From Branchinecta lynchi (taxonomy: Eukaryota; Arthropoda; Branchiopoda; Anostraca; Branchinectidae): a DNA stretch of 64,000 nt. The position numbers were made by a program, and so were the translations under genes. Shown here one piece after another: positions 1 through 11,100 of this stretch; position 1 is the first letter of the stretch, and every line of letters begins with the position of its first letter. The DNA is taken from assembly GCA_023053575.1 (NCBI GenBank), contig JAKZAP010000015.1:11212930-11276929 (forward strand), given 5' to 3'. The notes beneath the pieces were generated by a model. It ran no database searches. It was not told the DNA's origin and worked only from the letters and a program-made list of their open reading frames with translations.

Positions 1-19
1 TGCCAAATAGGTTATATAA

Positions 20-110
20 GTTAATGTTCCGAGTTTCCACAAGTCACGGTGTCTACGATTGAAAAGGATAAAGTTCAACTGGCTGCAAAGTCAATTTAGT
101 CCCTACTTCC
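20..110 (+). repeat. dispersed repeat, partial copy
   Basis: This stretch is closely similar to 4150-4260, including the shared run 'gtctacgattgaaaagg' and the following 30 bases. At the second site it leads into a LINE fragment, so it probably belongs to the same element and the short ORF it contains is not a gene. Confidence 0.6.
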
Positions 111-424
111 GATATTCTGTTGTTGTTTTTTTATCAACGCTGAGGGACAACCATGTGATTACAGATTGTGCCATCAGTTCAAAAGAATATTCTTCATGGA
201 TTGGAACATATCATTTTGAAAACCTCGATGGGTTGACAAATGCAGCATTTAACCGGTAGCAAAGAAACAAAACCAAAGTGTTGAGAGCAACACTTCACGT
301 TGCCCAGGCAACGTAGGTCTAGTTTGTTCTGTCTCGCGAATGGATTGCCTCTATTCTTTGTGTAGGCTGCAATCTCTCTATGACTCTATGATTCACAATA
401 TTTGAAACTTCCGCCTTCTGTCTG

Positions 425-1120
425 TTAACTTGAGACAACTGACAATTTCTCTCCGTCGTTGAAAGTCAACTTTTCGTCAACCTTCAGGTTGATTTGGATA
501 AATCGAACGCCCCCAGTTAACCGAGAATCGCAAATAAAACGACTGACTGTGGATCTCAGTTAACTTGAAAAGTGAATCGAACGCGGCTCAAATGTAAGTG
601 GTCAAGTACCGCTTAATGGAACCTATTATCGCTCGCCAGAGCTGCGTCCAATTCGCATCTCCAGTTAACTTAAATCGTCATTTTTCTGTTTTATTTGCTA
701 TTCTCAGTTGACTGATAGCGTTCGATTTATCCAGTCGAATGAGATTGGCTACCAAAGGTTGACTTTTGACGACCGAGAACAAATGTAAGTGGTCCAAGTA
801 TCGCTCAATGGAACCTATTATCGCTAACCAGAGCTGCGTTCAATTCGCATTTCCAGTTAACTCAAATCTTCATTTTGCTGTTTTATTTGCTATTCTCAGT
901 TGACTGATAGCGTCTGATTTATCCAGTCGACTGAGATTGTCGACTAAAGTTGACTTTTAACAACTTAAAATACTATTGTGGGGCTGTCTCTACACAACTA
1001 CAATAAGCGGTCAAGTATCGCTCATATCGCTCACCAGAGCTGCGTTCGATTCGCATTTCCAGTCATCATCATTTTGCTGTTTTATTCCACTCGACTGAGA
1101 TTGTCGACTAAAAGTTGACT
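425..1120. repeat. tandem and inverted repeat cluster, ~190-bp unit
   Basis: About three head-to-tail units share 'ctattctcagttgactgata' and 'agagctgcgt' (near 600-780, 781-965 and 1001-1115). An inverted partial copy lies at 430-545 and another fragment at 1685-1770. The units diverge noticeably, the third is shortened, and none contains a coding frame of note. Confidence 0.75.
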
Positions 1121-1776
1121 TTTTAGCCATAATTTAACTTATTTTTATATTGCCTGAAGAAAAAGAAAAAAATCACATTTTGTACTTTTTGTGGCTACTC
1201 CTCCTTCCCTTAGTGACGTTAATTTTAATCTATTTTTATCCACTTTTAACTGTTTGCGTCACTTAACTTTTGAAAATAAGCCGATATTGTATTTACTATT
1301 CTTCCCCCCTAAGACTTTTTATTTTTGTCTGTCCTACATACCTCATACCTTCACAATCATACATTACAATTCTACTCTCAACCAAACTACTGTAAATTAC
1401 GAAAAAAAAACCAGAAAGATTTGACCATACCATACATATAAGTGGAAAAAACGAAAGAAAGGGACAAATATATCTTTTTGCGACTATAAACAAATATAAA
1501 ACATTTCCAACTCCACACAATATTTAAACTATACTATAATACGTAGAATGCAGTTTTTGGAAACAAACTTCACTAGTTTACTTTATCACAACCATATTTA
1601 TTTATGAATATTTTTTTAAACTCAAGCTTCAAAAACATAAAAAACAAATTTACTGGAAAAATTACAAAATGTTTTTTTTTTGCTATTTGCTATTCTCAGT
1701 TGACTGATGGCGTTCGATTTATCCAGTCGACTGAGATTGTCGACTAAAATTTGACTATTGACGACCGAGAAGATTT
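1121..1776. other. A+T-rich spacer without a recognisable gene
   Basis: The sequence is A+T-rich with short homopolymer runs. The only structure I recognise is one partial unit of the upstream repeat at 1685-1770. Short ORFs here look like composition artefacts. Confidence 0.5.
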
Positions 1777-3687
1777 GATTCTGTAGATTTTTCTATTTAT
1801 CACTCAAAGAAGATATGTTGGCTGTGGGGCCGGGTAACTGCCGCATATATTTAACACTTATAGATTTTAGTCCATCTTCAATTTGAAACTGGTGCCTGCC
1901 TGCTTGCGTGCTAGAACGGAGCTTTCAGCTCGAACGAAAGGTTGGCTGCACAACTTCAGATAGTCCTCTCCGACATGGGCTATATAACTCCACTTCACTT
2001 CGCACACCATAGGCTCTGACTCGAGGACAAGCAAAAACCATCCTTTTTGGCCCCAGACAAGAATTCTATACGGAGCTTTCCAAAATGTAATGTCATATTC
2101 ATCAATCCAGCTTAAGGTCCAGACTTTCCGTAAAAACCGCACAGGAATAAAATAAAATCGGAGGGCTAAAAAAACAAAAAATAACGAGGACAAAACCAAA
2201 ATGTTGCTCTCGTAACACAATTAAGGCGCCACAGGCGACATTTTTTGAATCCGTCTTTTTTTTTCTGGCAACATTTAACTACTTCCGATGCAAATTCTAG
2301 CTTTTAACATAGTTCAAGCCTCAAACGCCACTCAATGAGGCCTTTGTCTAACTAGTGAAGACTGCGAAATGTGCCGCTGGCGAAATTTTGTAGAAACACT
2401 GATGATAAAAGTGCCGTTCTGCGATCCGAAAATTACTTAGTCAACCCAGAGTCGTCTGGTAACAAAAGGGGCGATTCCGGGTAAAGTGGATACAAAGTAC
2501 ATTTGTTCGGAATTTACAGCAAACAAAAGTGAGAGACGTGCTTATATCTGAAGTACTGCAATCCTAAGAAATAAAATAATGAACACCAACCAGCTGAAGC
2601 TACCGTAAATGGTACAGAACGAGAGCTAAATAAATGCCGTTTAAATTACCGAGCTCAGTAACTGGGTTGAAGCAAATAATTAATTCGTGGTATACCGAAA
2701 AACTAACTAAAAAAATTAGCAACAGATCGAGAGCGGTATTACAACTGAATATCGTAATGGAATAAAACTCTTGTTAGAACCACCTAAAACAACAGAATTC
2801 GGTAAGTCTAGTAACAGAAACGGACTAAAGAAAAATCCGGTGAGTTACGGTATTCGGCAACGAATCACTACCAAACGAAACTCACCAAATTTAATTATGA
2901 AACGGACTGACCGAATGCGACCAAATTACCGTCGGAAAAAAATCAGATGAAATAAACAGGATAAAACACCGAATTTACGCAGGGACGGACCGAATGCGTC
3001 AGAATCGATGCTGAATGAACACAAGTTGGATGAATTATGGTATTCGGTCACGGATCAGAACCAAATGAGTCCGATTAATGACCGAATTATGGTAAATGCG
3101 GTAAAGAATGAGACCAAATAAACAAATTAAACCACCGAATTTACGCAAGGACGGACGGCGGCGAATCAATGCGGACTAAGCAAAAGAATTATCGAGTTCG
3201 GTCACGAATCAGAACCAAGTGAATCTCATTAAAGATCGAATTATGAAATGGACTGACCGAATGCGACAGAACAGATATACGGACTTGAGAAAAGCAAGTT
3301 GAATTACCGAATTCGCTAACAAATGAGACCAAATAAACAAGTTAAATTACCGAATTTACAAAGGGATAGAACGAATGCGATGAAATCGATACGGAGTGAA
3401 CAAGAGTTGGATGAATTAACAAATTCTACAAAAAAAGGAAACAAATAAACATGTTAAATCACCCATTTCGAAATGCGGCGACAAACAATTTTATGAAAAG
3501 GGCATCACGGCCATTTTGACCGAATTTCGCCTTCGCCGCAAATTTGACCGAATACCCAAAACGTAGGGAGGGGCGCAGCCTCCCCCCCCCCCCCTCGGGA
3601 CGCCCCAGGTGCTAAATATGTGCGCCAGTTCCCCGGCCCCACAGCCAATATATCTTCTTTGAATGGTAAATAGAAAATTTACAGAAT
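1777..3687. mobile_element. non-autonomous DNA transposon with ~80-bp TIRs
   Basis: The left end (1777-1858) and the reverse complement of the right end (3609-3687) align over about 80 bp with roughly a dozen differences, sharing 'ttggctgtggggccggg' and 'tcaaagaagatat'. The interior carries degenerate tandem repeats at about 2580-3450 built around 'gaccgaatgcgac' and 'gaattatggtattcggtcac', plus a poly-C run near 3582. No transposase is present. A 117-codon ORF on the minus strand (1867-2220) lacks an ATG and matches nothing I know. The superfamily is not determined because the target duplication is not clear. Confidence 0.65.
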
Positions 3688-4145
3688 AAAAAAAGTGGCA
3701 TTTTAACGCGGGTCCAAAGTGCTTTGATCTGTTGTTTCAACCCATTTCTGTTCGTGATTTCAGCTGAGTTCATCAATTCATTTCTTAGACTTGGGATTGA
3801 GGAAGAGAAATGATATCAGATGGGCCCCTTAAAATTTAAAAGTTATCTCACTGCTAAAGAAATTAAAGCTTATCCCTTGCCCCTTTCCAAGTAGTAATAT
3901 TACAAAGTTGGCCTACGGCAAAAAAAAATCAATTTTTGGACTAATACAGGGACTTCCAAGGAAGAATCGGTTGCTAAAGCATCGTCATTTTCATGAGATG
4001 CTAGGATGGTCTATTATGATGGTCTGATCACTGTCACCTAGAATTAAGTGTTAACGAAACGGATTCAAATGATAAAGAAAAACAGTTATGCATTAGTTAG
4101 TAGGGTGGCCTCTATCGTATTTTGAACCTGAAAACTTACGAATAG
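3688..4145. other. spacer, nothing recognised
   Basis: About 450 bp of unremarkable sequence between the TIR element and a LINE fragment. I see no coding frame, repeat unit or RNA gene. Confidence 0.5.
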
Positions 4146-4592
4146 CTTAATAATACCAACTAGATCATATAAGATAATGTTCCAAGTTTTCACCAGTCGC
4201 GATGTCTACGATTGAAAAGGATAAAGTTCAACTGGCTGCAGTGTCAATTTAGTCCCTACCGACATTCTGATGTTACCACTTCAAACTTTTCGTCAGAAAT
4301 CTTATTTACTTTGGCTCTGAACGTCATTTATTCGTCCGGCTCTGAAGTATACTATTCGATTTGGCACTTTGGCGTGAAAGTGGATCAGACGGAGAGGCTT
4401 CAATCCATTCAGAAGAGAGGTCTTGGAATAATTTACCGTCAAGGCCAGATCCCTTATCTTCTTCTCCTAAAATTATTCGGACTTCCAACATTGACAATGA
4501 GACGGGTTACTCCTCTCAGTTTGGAAACCAACCACGTTCCAAGACCAGTTCCAAAATATTCTACCAGAATCATCTTCTCCTTTGAGAAATGA
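4146..4592 (+). pseudogene. LINE ORF2 C-terminal fragment
   Basis: The frame at about 4280-4560 reads as the far C-terminal region of a non-LTR retrotransposon ORF2. The signature is the 'YSIWHFG' tract, followed by 'RLQSIQKRGLGIIY' and 'LFGLPTL', matching the usual pattern of W-H/G, then Q-K-R-A, then a LPTL motif. There is no polymerase core upstream, so this is a truncated relic. 'WHFG' recurs in another LINE tail at 34.3 kb, suggesting related families. Confidence 0.7.
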
Positions 4593-4946
4593 AATATTTT
4601 ACCAAAATATTTCCAATTCCAAAATATTCTACCAGAATCATCTTCTCCTTTGAGAAACGAAATGTGATACAGAATCCCAGGTTCGTTGATACATTGGTGA
4701 AGTTACGCATAAGGATTTCTCAGGTTGATGAACTGACAGGTAATAAGAAAGCAAAAACAACAATAAACATGACAAATTACAAGGACGAAACCATTTGTGA
4801 TCTCCCAAAAACCTTTAAGATTGGGTTTGTTCTGGTTTACAAATTCGTGAATACACAACACGAACTGTCGGGTTGATTCAGTGATGGATACAACGAGGGG
4901 AAAAGCACAAAAGAAAAGTTTAAGGGTTTAATCCAACAATGTTTAC
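4593..4946 (+). repeat. satellite-like units related to 7190-8250
   Basis: Phrases such as 'aactgtcgggttgat', 'cagtga.ggata' and 'aaagcaaaaac' recur here and repeatedly between 7190 and 8250. A short exact duplication ('tattctaccagaatcatctt') lies at 4557-4576 and 4625-4644. Confidence 0.55.
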
Positions 4947-4947
4947 A

Positions 4948-7053
4948 ACAATAATAATAATAATAATTTATTTGTAACCCACTGCACAAAACAATGTGAG
5001 GATAGTGGAGTAAAGAAGAGAAAGAAACAAATAAACAACTGAAGAAACACTAATACAACAAAATAAACACACAAAATCAACAGAACAAACGGATGAGCCC
5101 GTGATATGGAGTAAGCCGTTCAAACGCTTGTCCAGATAAATTTTTATGAAGCTCCTGGAGTTTTGCCGTTATATCAGGGGCTTTGTATTTTCGGATTATT
5201 TTCCTATTTCGGTACGATATAGGTAAATAAAGCAGGTATTTACAGTATTTGTAGTAGCATGTACGTAGTTTACGTATGTCGCTCTTTTTCAATAAAATAA
5301 AAGTCCCAGAAAGATAAAGTATAGAGTGGTCGCAAAAAACTGAATACAAAGAAACCAAAGCCTTACGGTTATACTTAGACCGGTTTGACACAATCTTAGA
5401 ATATCCAAATTTTATCTTTTTGCAAGCTTCAGATACTACAGACTGGCGAAAGGACGAAGTATTTTTACAAACTGTTAAACCAAGCCACCGAAAGTTTTCA
5501 ACGGAGGGAATGGATGTATTTTTGATTTTAAGAGGAGAATTTGGTACAGTACCGTTGAAACATATATACTCGCATTTATCAAGGTTCAAAGTAAGTCCGA
5601 TGTCAAGAAAACCTTTTTTAGTCCTTTGAACTGTACGAGAGAGGGAAGATTTGCATCTACTTATAAGGAGAATATCATCTGCGTATGCAACGTAAGAAAC
5701 GTCAGTAAATCCCGTAAAATACGTCCGCGAGATCTTGGCAATAATCCCAGCAATACACATCTTGAAAATATGAGGTGACAACACCCCACCTTGACGTACA
5801 CCACAACGGACTGCAATATTTTCTTGCAGGAGAGACCCATTTAGTTTTAAACGTAGGTGCGCATTGCTATACCAATATCTCAGGACAAAAATAATGGAAA
5901 TATTAACACCATTTACAGAAAGTGAGTGCAGGGCTTGGCTATGAACAATGGTATCGAACGCCTTAGAAATATCTAGCGAACAAAGGTGAACTTGCTCATT
6001 TCGTTGGGAAGCATGGCGTAGAACATTGGCAAGTACCCTATGCGCGTGCGCACAACTTATTCCTTGCTTAAAACCAAATTGATTTTCTCCGTAAAATGCA
6101 CTCTCATTGATTGACGGAAGTAAAACATATTCAAAAATCTTGCTTAGCGTACACGTGACAGTAATGGGGCGATACGAAGCACAATTTGAAGCATCCTTTC
6201 CGCGTTTCAAAACTGATGTAACAGTTCCAGAAAGGAAACTGTCGGGAACTATAGAACTAACCAAACACATTTGAAATAATAACTGCAAATGAAACATCAG
6301 TTCTTTGCAATCAGTCCGAATATTTTGAACAGAAATACCATCTATATCACAAGATTTTGATTTGAGCCGCTTCACTGACTTAATGATAAGCTCGTACGAA
6401 ACAGGTAAAACGTGGCGCTGTGACAAGTTACGAGGTAAACAACTGTTCAGTAACTTACTATACATCGAATGCACAGAATGATTTAACTTCGAAAAAATTT
6501 GGGAGTAGTGTGACAGCCATCGAGACGAAGAAATATTACACCGAGTATTGACCTCATCTAACTTTGAACTATCTGAAACGTTTTTCCAATCTTTTTTATT
6601 CTTTGGAAAATTTTTCCCACTAAGACGGTTTTTCCTGATCTGCTTTTTGTAAGCAATCTTAGTTGACTGCTTAATATCAAAAACCTTTCCCGAGACTGGT
6701 CTGCCACACGCTACCCAAATTCGAAGCCAAAACATCGCTTTGTTTTTTATAGGTTTAAGCTCTGGGTCAATATTCCACATTGGTTTCCGAGTATTAATAC
6801 GACATCGATCAAGGGGCACTGCCAGAGCTTCAGCTTGCTTTAGACATGAAATAATTGTCAGATAATAAATATTCAGATCAAGTTTTTTGTTTGGGCAAGG
6901 GGTACTGAGTTGCAGAAGATGGTACGGCACGCGCACAGAGGACAGCAGTGAGGCAAGGGTTATTAAATACATGCTCCAATTTGCCTTTTCCCAATTTGTT
7001 TTTTCGAACCATTTTTTCTTATTTGGGGCTTTATTGTAAGGAATTGTAGGCAT
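4948..7053 (-). mobile_element. 5'-truncated LINE with (ATT)n 3' tail
   Basis: The element reads right to left: a reverse-transcriptase ORF (5077-7053) is followed by a short 3' UTR ending in an (ATT)n run at 4950-4972. No endonuclease domain lies upstream, so the copy is 5'-truncated, or its first part is on the far side of the N-family repeat at 7071. A shorter plus-strand relative occurs at 50030-50470. Confidence 0.75.
5077..7053 (-). CDS. LINE reverse transcriptase (ORF2 part)
   Basis: The 658-codon open frame encodes a non-LTR reverse transcriptase that would copy element RNA onto nicked target DNA. Motifs appear in the expected order: a fingers motif with 'SYRPITVTCTLSKIFE' near residue 297, motif A 'SLDISKAFD' near 363, 'GVRQGGVLSP' near 420, and the catalytic 'YADD' near 463, then a thumb and a C-terminal tract ending shortly after residue 650. 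The N-terminal 200 residues are lysine-rich and have no recognisable endonuclease fold, so about half of a full ORF2 is missing. The frame has no stop codon, which suggests a fairly recent copy. The first ATG is only the first in the open frame and not a proven start. Confidence 0.8.
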   Translation of the reverse strand: MPTIPYNKAPNKKKWFEKTNWEKANWSMYLITLASLLSSVRVPYHLLQLSTPCPNKKLDLNIYYLTIISCLKQAEALAVPLDRCRINTRKPMWNIDPELKPIKNKAMFWLRIWVACGRPVSGKVFDIKQSTKIAYKKQIRKNRLSGKNFPKNKKDWKNVSDSSKLDEVNTRCNISSSRWLSHYSQIFSKLNHSVHSMYSKLLNSCLPRNLSQRHVLPVSYELIIKSVKRLKSKSCDIDGISVQNIRTDCKELMFHLQLLFQMCLVSSIVPDSFLSGTVTSVLKRGKDASNCASYRPITVTCTLSKIFEYVLLPSINESAFYGENQFGFKQGISCAHAHRVLANVLRHASQRNEQVHLCSLDISKAFDTIVHSQALHSLSVNGVNISIIFVLRYWYSNAHLRLKLNGSLLQENIAVRCGVRQGGVLSPHIFKMCIAGIIAKISRTYFTGFTDVSYVAYADDILLISRCKSSLSRTVQRTKKGFLDIGLTLNLDKCEYICFNGTVPNSPLKIKNTSIPSVENFRWLGLTVCKNTSSFRQSVVSEACKKIKFGYSKIVSNRSKYNRKALVSLYSVFCDHSILYLSGTFILLKKSDIRKLRTCYYKYCKYLLYLPISYRNRKIIRKYKAPDITAKLQELHKNLSGQAFERLTPYHGLIRLFC

Positions 7054-7070
7054 AGAAAGTGTACGTACGT

Positions 7071-8546
7071 CAACGGATACGTCAGCTATGATTCTTCATC
7101 AGCTAAGAATATTTATCTACGAAGTACGGAACTTTCACAGCCCAGACATGCAGACTCTTTAGAATAGTTTAAGGGTGAAACTATTTGCAGTCTCCAAATA
7201 TCTGACCTTAAAGATCTTGCGTGTTTTGGTTTAACACAGTAGTGAATATCCAGGTGAGGTATTGTCGGAAAGATGCTGATAAAAGAAAGCACAAGGAAAC
7301 ATCAACATTCCAAGGGTTCAGCCACTTCGATCTCCCACAAAATCTCCGGTTGAAGAACTAGTATGTTCTGGTTGACATATTGCAGTGAATACCACAGCTT
7401 ATTAAGCTGTGGCGAATGCACGTGAAGAAGTGTCAGATTGGTGGAGTGACGGATAATAAGAAAGCAAAACCACAAAACTGTAAAACCATTCGCGAGGAGC
7501 ACGAGGAGATGTCGGGTTGTAGCAGTGATAAATAAAATAGAGCAAAATCAAATAGACAAAAACGGTAAAACTAATTGCGATCTCTCAAAATCTTACCTTG
7601 AAAAACTGGATTGTTCTGGTTGATACATTAGAAAATAAACATGAGGAACTGTCGGGCTCTCACCTTGAACAATTGGTGTAATTATGGTTGACAAATTGGT
7701 GAATACACAGGAGGAAATGTCGGGTTGATGCAGTGACGGATAAAAAGAGACCGAAAGCACGAAGAAAAGTGAACATTCCAACGGCAAAACTCCAGAAATA
7801 TCACCTTAAAGAACCAACATGTTGTGTTGGTACTTTAAGGACCCAACCACCTGAATGGTGTCAGGTGGGACTTAGTGACCGATAAAGAGAAAGCAAAAAC
7901 ACAAAGAGACATGAAAATCAATGGGCGAAACATTCGATATTTTGGAATTACAAGTGTGATTTTCTGTCTGTGATTTGCCCTTTGTTTTTCTTTATTGTGT
8001 GATCTTTTTCAATGTCTTTTCTACTTTCTTTCAGTGATCTGCCTCTAGTTTTTCTTTGTTGTCTGATCTATTTCTGTGTTTTGTTTCTACTTTCTTTTTT
8101 ATATACTCCATCACTTTCTCCTTCCTGTACAATCGGTGAAAAATAAACATTACATTGCGAAAAGATTTTAGGCTGTAGAACTGGTAGGTTCGATTTACAC
8201 GTGTGGTAGTGTCAGGTTGGTGCAGTGACCGACAAAAATAAATAAAAAAGACAAGAAACATACAAATTAAAAAAAGGAGACTTACCATTTCTTTGAGGGA
8301 GTATTTATCATCGTCTCCGAAATAACGAACTCGCAGCTTGTCCTCGTGAGTAGGTACTTTCTTTAGACGACCTGTAGATCCCTGAAGAAAAAAATCGTCA
8401 AATATACTATATTCAAACAAACCTGCAATCGAACCTGTAATCATGTTTCCTTCCCCGATGTTGACCTTGAAGATTGGCGGCCTGACGAGGACCTTTGCCA
8501 AGAAGGGCCTAAGTATCGCTGATGAAGAATCGTAGCTGACGTATCC
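7071..8546. repeat. inverted N-family ends enclosing satellite repeats and a host exon
   Basis: Left end 7071-7112 and right end 8463-8546 are inverted copies of the same repeat, sharing 'ggatacgtcagct' and 'gattcttcatcag'. Between them, 7190-8250 contains diverged tandem units around 'gtcgggttgatgcagtgacgg'. The host exon at 8286-8381 lies inside. The pair is therefore either two independent insertions, which is simpler, or one element that took up genomic sequence. Confidence 0.6.
8286..8381 (-). CDS. CWF19L2: CWF19L2-like gene, exon (third in window)
   Basis: This 96-nt exon (32 codons, phase 0 at both ends) is bounded on the minus strand by a TTCAG acceptor and a GTAAG donor. It contains 'RVRYFGDDDKYSLKEM', which strongly resembles the conserved 'RVRYF.DDD..SL' segment of CWF19L2. 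That family is associated with the spliceosome and related to yeast Cwf19/Drn1, the lariat-debranching cofactor. Its phase fits the exon at 37101-37223, and the order and strand agree. The next downstream exon would lie left of the window or is unrecognised. The intron upstream of it (8382-37100) contains the Polinton. Confidence 0.85.
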
Positions 8547-8654
8547 GTTGTATATATTATTTGAATATATGTTTCAAAGTTAGCTTGGGCTTAAGCAATA
8601 TTTGTCAAATATACTCCTTAATAATCATATAATGAAAAATAGGCCATTATCCTC

Positions 8655-8820
8655 TATATATACGAAACGCCGCTAAACGGATAAGTTAGCTCTATCGATA
8701 CTTCAGCCCTTCTTGGCAAGGGTCCCTCGTCCCAAAAACTGCATTTAATAAACAGCAGGTTCGCTTCACCCCTTGCCGAGAAGGGTCGAAATTTCGCTGA
8801 AGAAAAACAACAACAGAAAT
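8655..8820. repeat. N-family repeat, diverged copy
   Basis: 'ttcttggcaagggtcc' and, inverted, 'cttgccgagaagggtcgaaat' flank a short centre, the arrangement seen in the better-kept hairpin copy at 33119-33345. Confidence 0.55.
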
Positions 8821-8856
8821 TCACCAGAAAGAAAATCTACACGAATGTACAGTCAT

Positions 8857-9165
8857 GTTCAATTTTTTAACTACTCGCTAAAAACAGGTTCCTTGGACAA
8901 GATCTTCAACGTTTTTACGTTTCTTTATACTTTCGGGGATAGAATACTTGGCGGAAGTTTGACCTTAATGAGGACCAGGCTTATCTGATCGAAAATACCA
9001 AAGCGTTCATTGTTCAATTTTTTAAATTGCTCTCTAAAAACAGGTTCCTTGAACAAGATTTTCTAAGTTTTTACGTTTCTTTATACTTTCGGGAATAGAA
9101 AATATGGCAGAAGCTTGGCATTTGACCTTAAAGAGTACAAGGCTTGTCGGATCGAAACAATACAA
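8857..9165 (+). repeat. ~155-bp tandem duplication
   Basis: Two diverged copies (8857-8998 and 9012-9165) share 'aaaaacaggttccttg', 'tttttacgtttctttata' and 'gaccttaa'. Neither contains a convincing gene. Confidence 0.6.
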
Positions 9166-9439
9166 AAGCGTGCCCGACTGATTGTGTGAAGATCCACTAA
9201 AATTTCTTATAATGAGTTCCTCCAGAATTAAAGAGCTCCTCCCCGAAACTGTGCACGGCTTTTGGTACGAAAATACACCGGAGCACCATACCCATGAATG
9301 CATATTTCCGATAAATGTAAACCTCTCTATATATCAAAATCAAGTCCGGGGGCTGGTTGGACCCCAAACGCCCAATGCACTCGTGACGGAAGGCAGATAA
9401 TCGGAAATCAGTACTGTCAGTTTGGCCTGTCCAACATTG

Positions 9440-10440
9440 TAAAAATAAGACCAAAGGTTCCGATGGGGATCCCGAAAATAAATTTGTATCAAGATAGTTG
9501 CGTCTAATAGACATACGGTCTTCACCAGACTCCTTGAACATTTTACTATTAGAATTTAAAAATAGATCAATGTGAATTACTAGTCATCTAAGAAAACCAA
9601 GTTCAGGTATGGATCCAGCATGTGTTTACCCCTGTATGTCATATCTACTTTGCGAAACTGATCGAAACTTCCTGCCTTACTTCTGCCAATTATCCGATTT
9701 CGGCCGGATTCCGGGTGAACTACTTGTCCTGCAAAAAAACTAAAGCTCAAAACGAATTCAGCATACCTCCTTACCCCTATATCGAAGCTCTAAGCAATTT
9801 CAAGATAAACTTTAACTCTGAAAATTTGTTTAGACTTGGGCCAGATTCCGGGCGAAAAATTTGTCCGGCTAGATTTTTTTTTGTATATAGTTTAAGGATT
9901 CAGCATGCCTCTTTATCGTAACTACATTGAACCTGCAATAAACTTCAGATAAAACTTTTCAAATTTTCCGGTTTCGGCCAGATCCCGGGCGAACTATATG
10001 TCACGGTAGAAAATGATTGTCACTGGATTTAGCATGTTTTCTTACCCCTAAATGAACATGCAATCAACTTCAAATTAAACTTTTACTTTAAGAAACTTTC
10101 TGGTTTTGACCGGATTCCGGACGAAATACTATTCGGGGTAGAAAATAAGTATCAGATAGCCTACGGATCAGCATGTCTTCTTACCCCTAAATCGAACATT
10201 TAAATAACTTCAACTGATTTTTGTTTAGCAAATTTTCCTGATTTGGCCGGATTCCGGACGAACTAGTTGTCCGGCGGGAAAATAGGTTTCAGATATGGAC
10301 TGATATATCCCACAGACGACTAACTCATTGACTTTTTAAAACAACTTTTGTCTACCCCTTCGAGAGTTATGGTGCTGACAGACCGACAACTTTTACGACG
10401 TCATAGGTATCCCTCCACTTACGTTTTGGGATACCAAAAG
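9440..10440 (+). repeat. 137-bp-satellite TIR family, copy A
   Basis: It begins with 'aagaccaaaggttccgatgg' and ends with 'ggtatccctccacttacg'. Several units of 'ttccggatttcggccggattccgg' type are spaced by 'atcgaacatttaa'. It is the same family as 28425-30367, 44606-45868, 46484-47650 and 52560-54171, and it is among the more diverged copies. Confidence 0.7.
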
Positions 10441-10474
10441 CTCTCCGCTTTCAGATAACTAAATCTGCAGTACT

Positions 10475-10620
10475 TTGTACTCCAGCGTTGTAATCCTCAA
10501 TCGGCTTTCAACTCTCCTAATTCGGGTTTTAAGTCTCTGAATTCGGAATAGAAATCTCCGTATTCAGTGATGCACAACTACTAAAGTCTGGTGAAGGAGA
10601 TACTTTTACAGTGAGGCAAC
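10475..10620. mobile_element. hairpin MITE, diverged copy
   Basis: The inner part resembles the well-preserved hairpin at 61671-61876: 'gcacaactactaaagtc' and 'ggagatacttttacagtg' match its right arm, and alternating 'aattcgg' words match its centre. The left arm is poorly preserved. Confidence 0.5.
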
Positions 10621-10869
10621 ATCTGAAACATTATTTTTTTGGTTTACGTAATGTTAAAACGCACTCGAGGTAGCATTTCACTGCAGAAGTCACTTGAGGT
10701 TGATATTAATTGCGTTTTTGCAGATACCATGGTATCTGTTACCACGGTAACTGGATCTGCAGTTAGGGTTTTTGCAGTTAACGTGGTATCTGATACTACG
10801 GTTGATCTTCAAAAACGAAAATTGCCAAAATTACTCTTTTCGAAGTCATCCCAAAAGAAAAATTGATAT

Positions 10870-10875
10870 CCAGTC
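10870..10875 (+). repeat. Polinton target-site duplication, left
   Basis: CCAGTC immediately precedes the AG of the left TIR and is repeated at 24501-24506. Confidence 0.93.
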
Positions 10876-10881
10876 AGTAGT

Positions 10882-10890
10882 TATATAAAG
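10882..10890 (+). promoter_or_regulatory. TATA-like box at Polinton left tip
   Basis: TATATAAAG matches the TATA-box consensus and sits just inside the terminus, facing inward. Its inverted copy is at 24486-24494. Promoter activity is inferred only. Confidence 0.35.
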
Positions 10891-11100
10891 GGGCTCCCAC
10901 TCCACCCTCCCCCCAATTTCAAAACCCCATTTTAACATCAATTTCTTAAATTTTAACATCCTTTTTACCAAATTATCCCCCTTTTTAAGAACATTTTTAT
11001 TTTCTTACTTCCAAAATAAAGGATACAAGAAATGAGAAATATTACCCTTTACTACATATAAAATACTACAATATACTACTACTTCTTTTTTATTCAAATA

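Noticed and set aside
1867..2220. 117-codon minus-strand ORF as a gene
   Set aside because: No ATG, no recognisable domain, and it lies inside a TIR element; probably chance.
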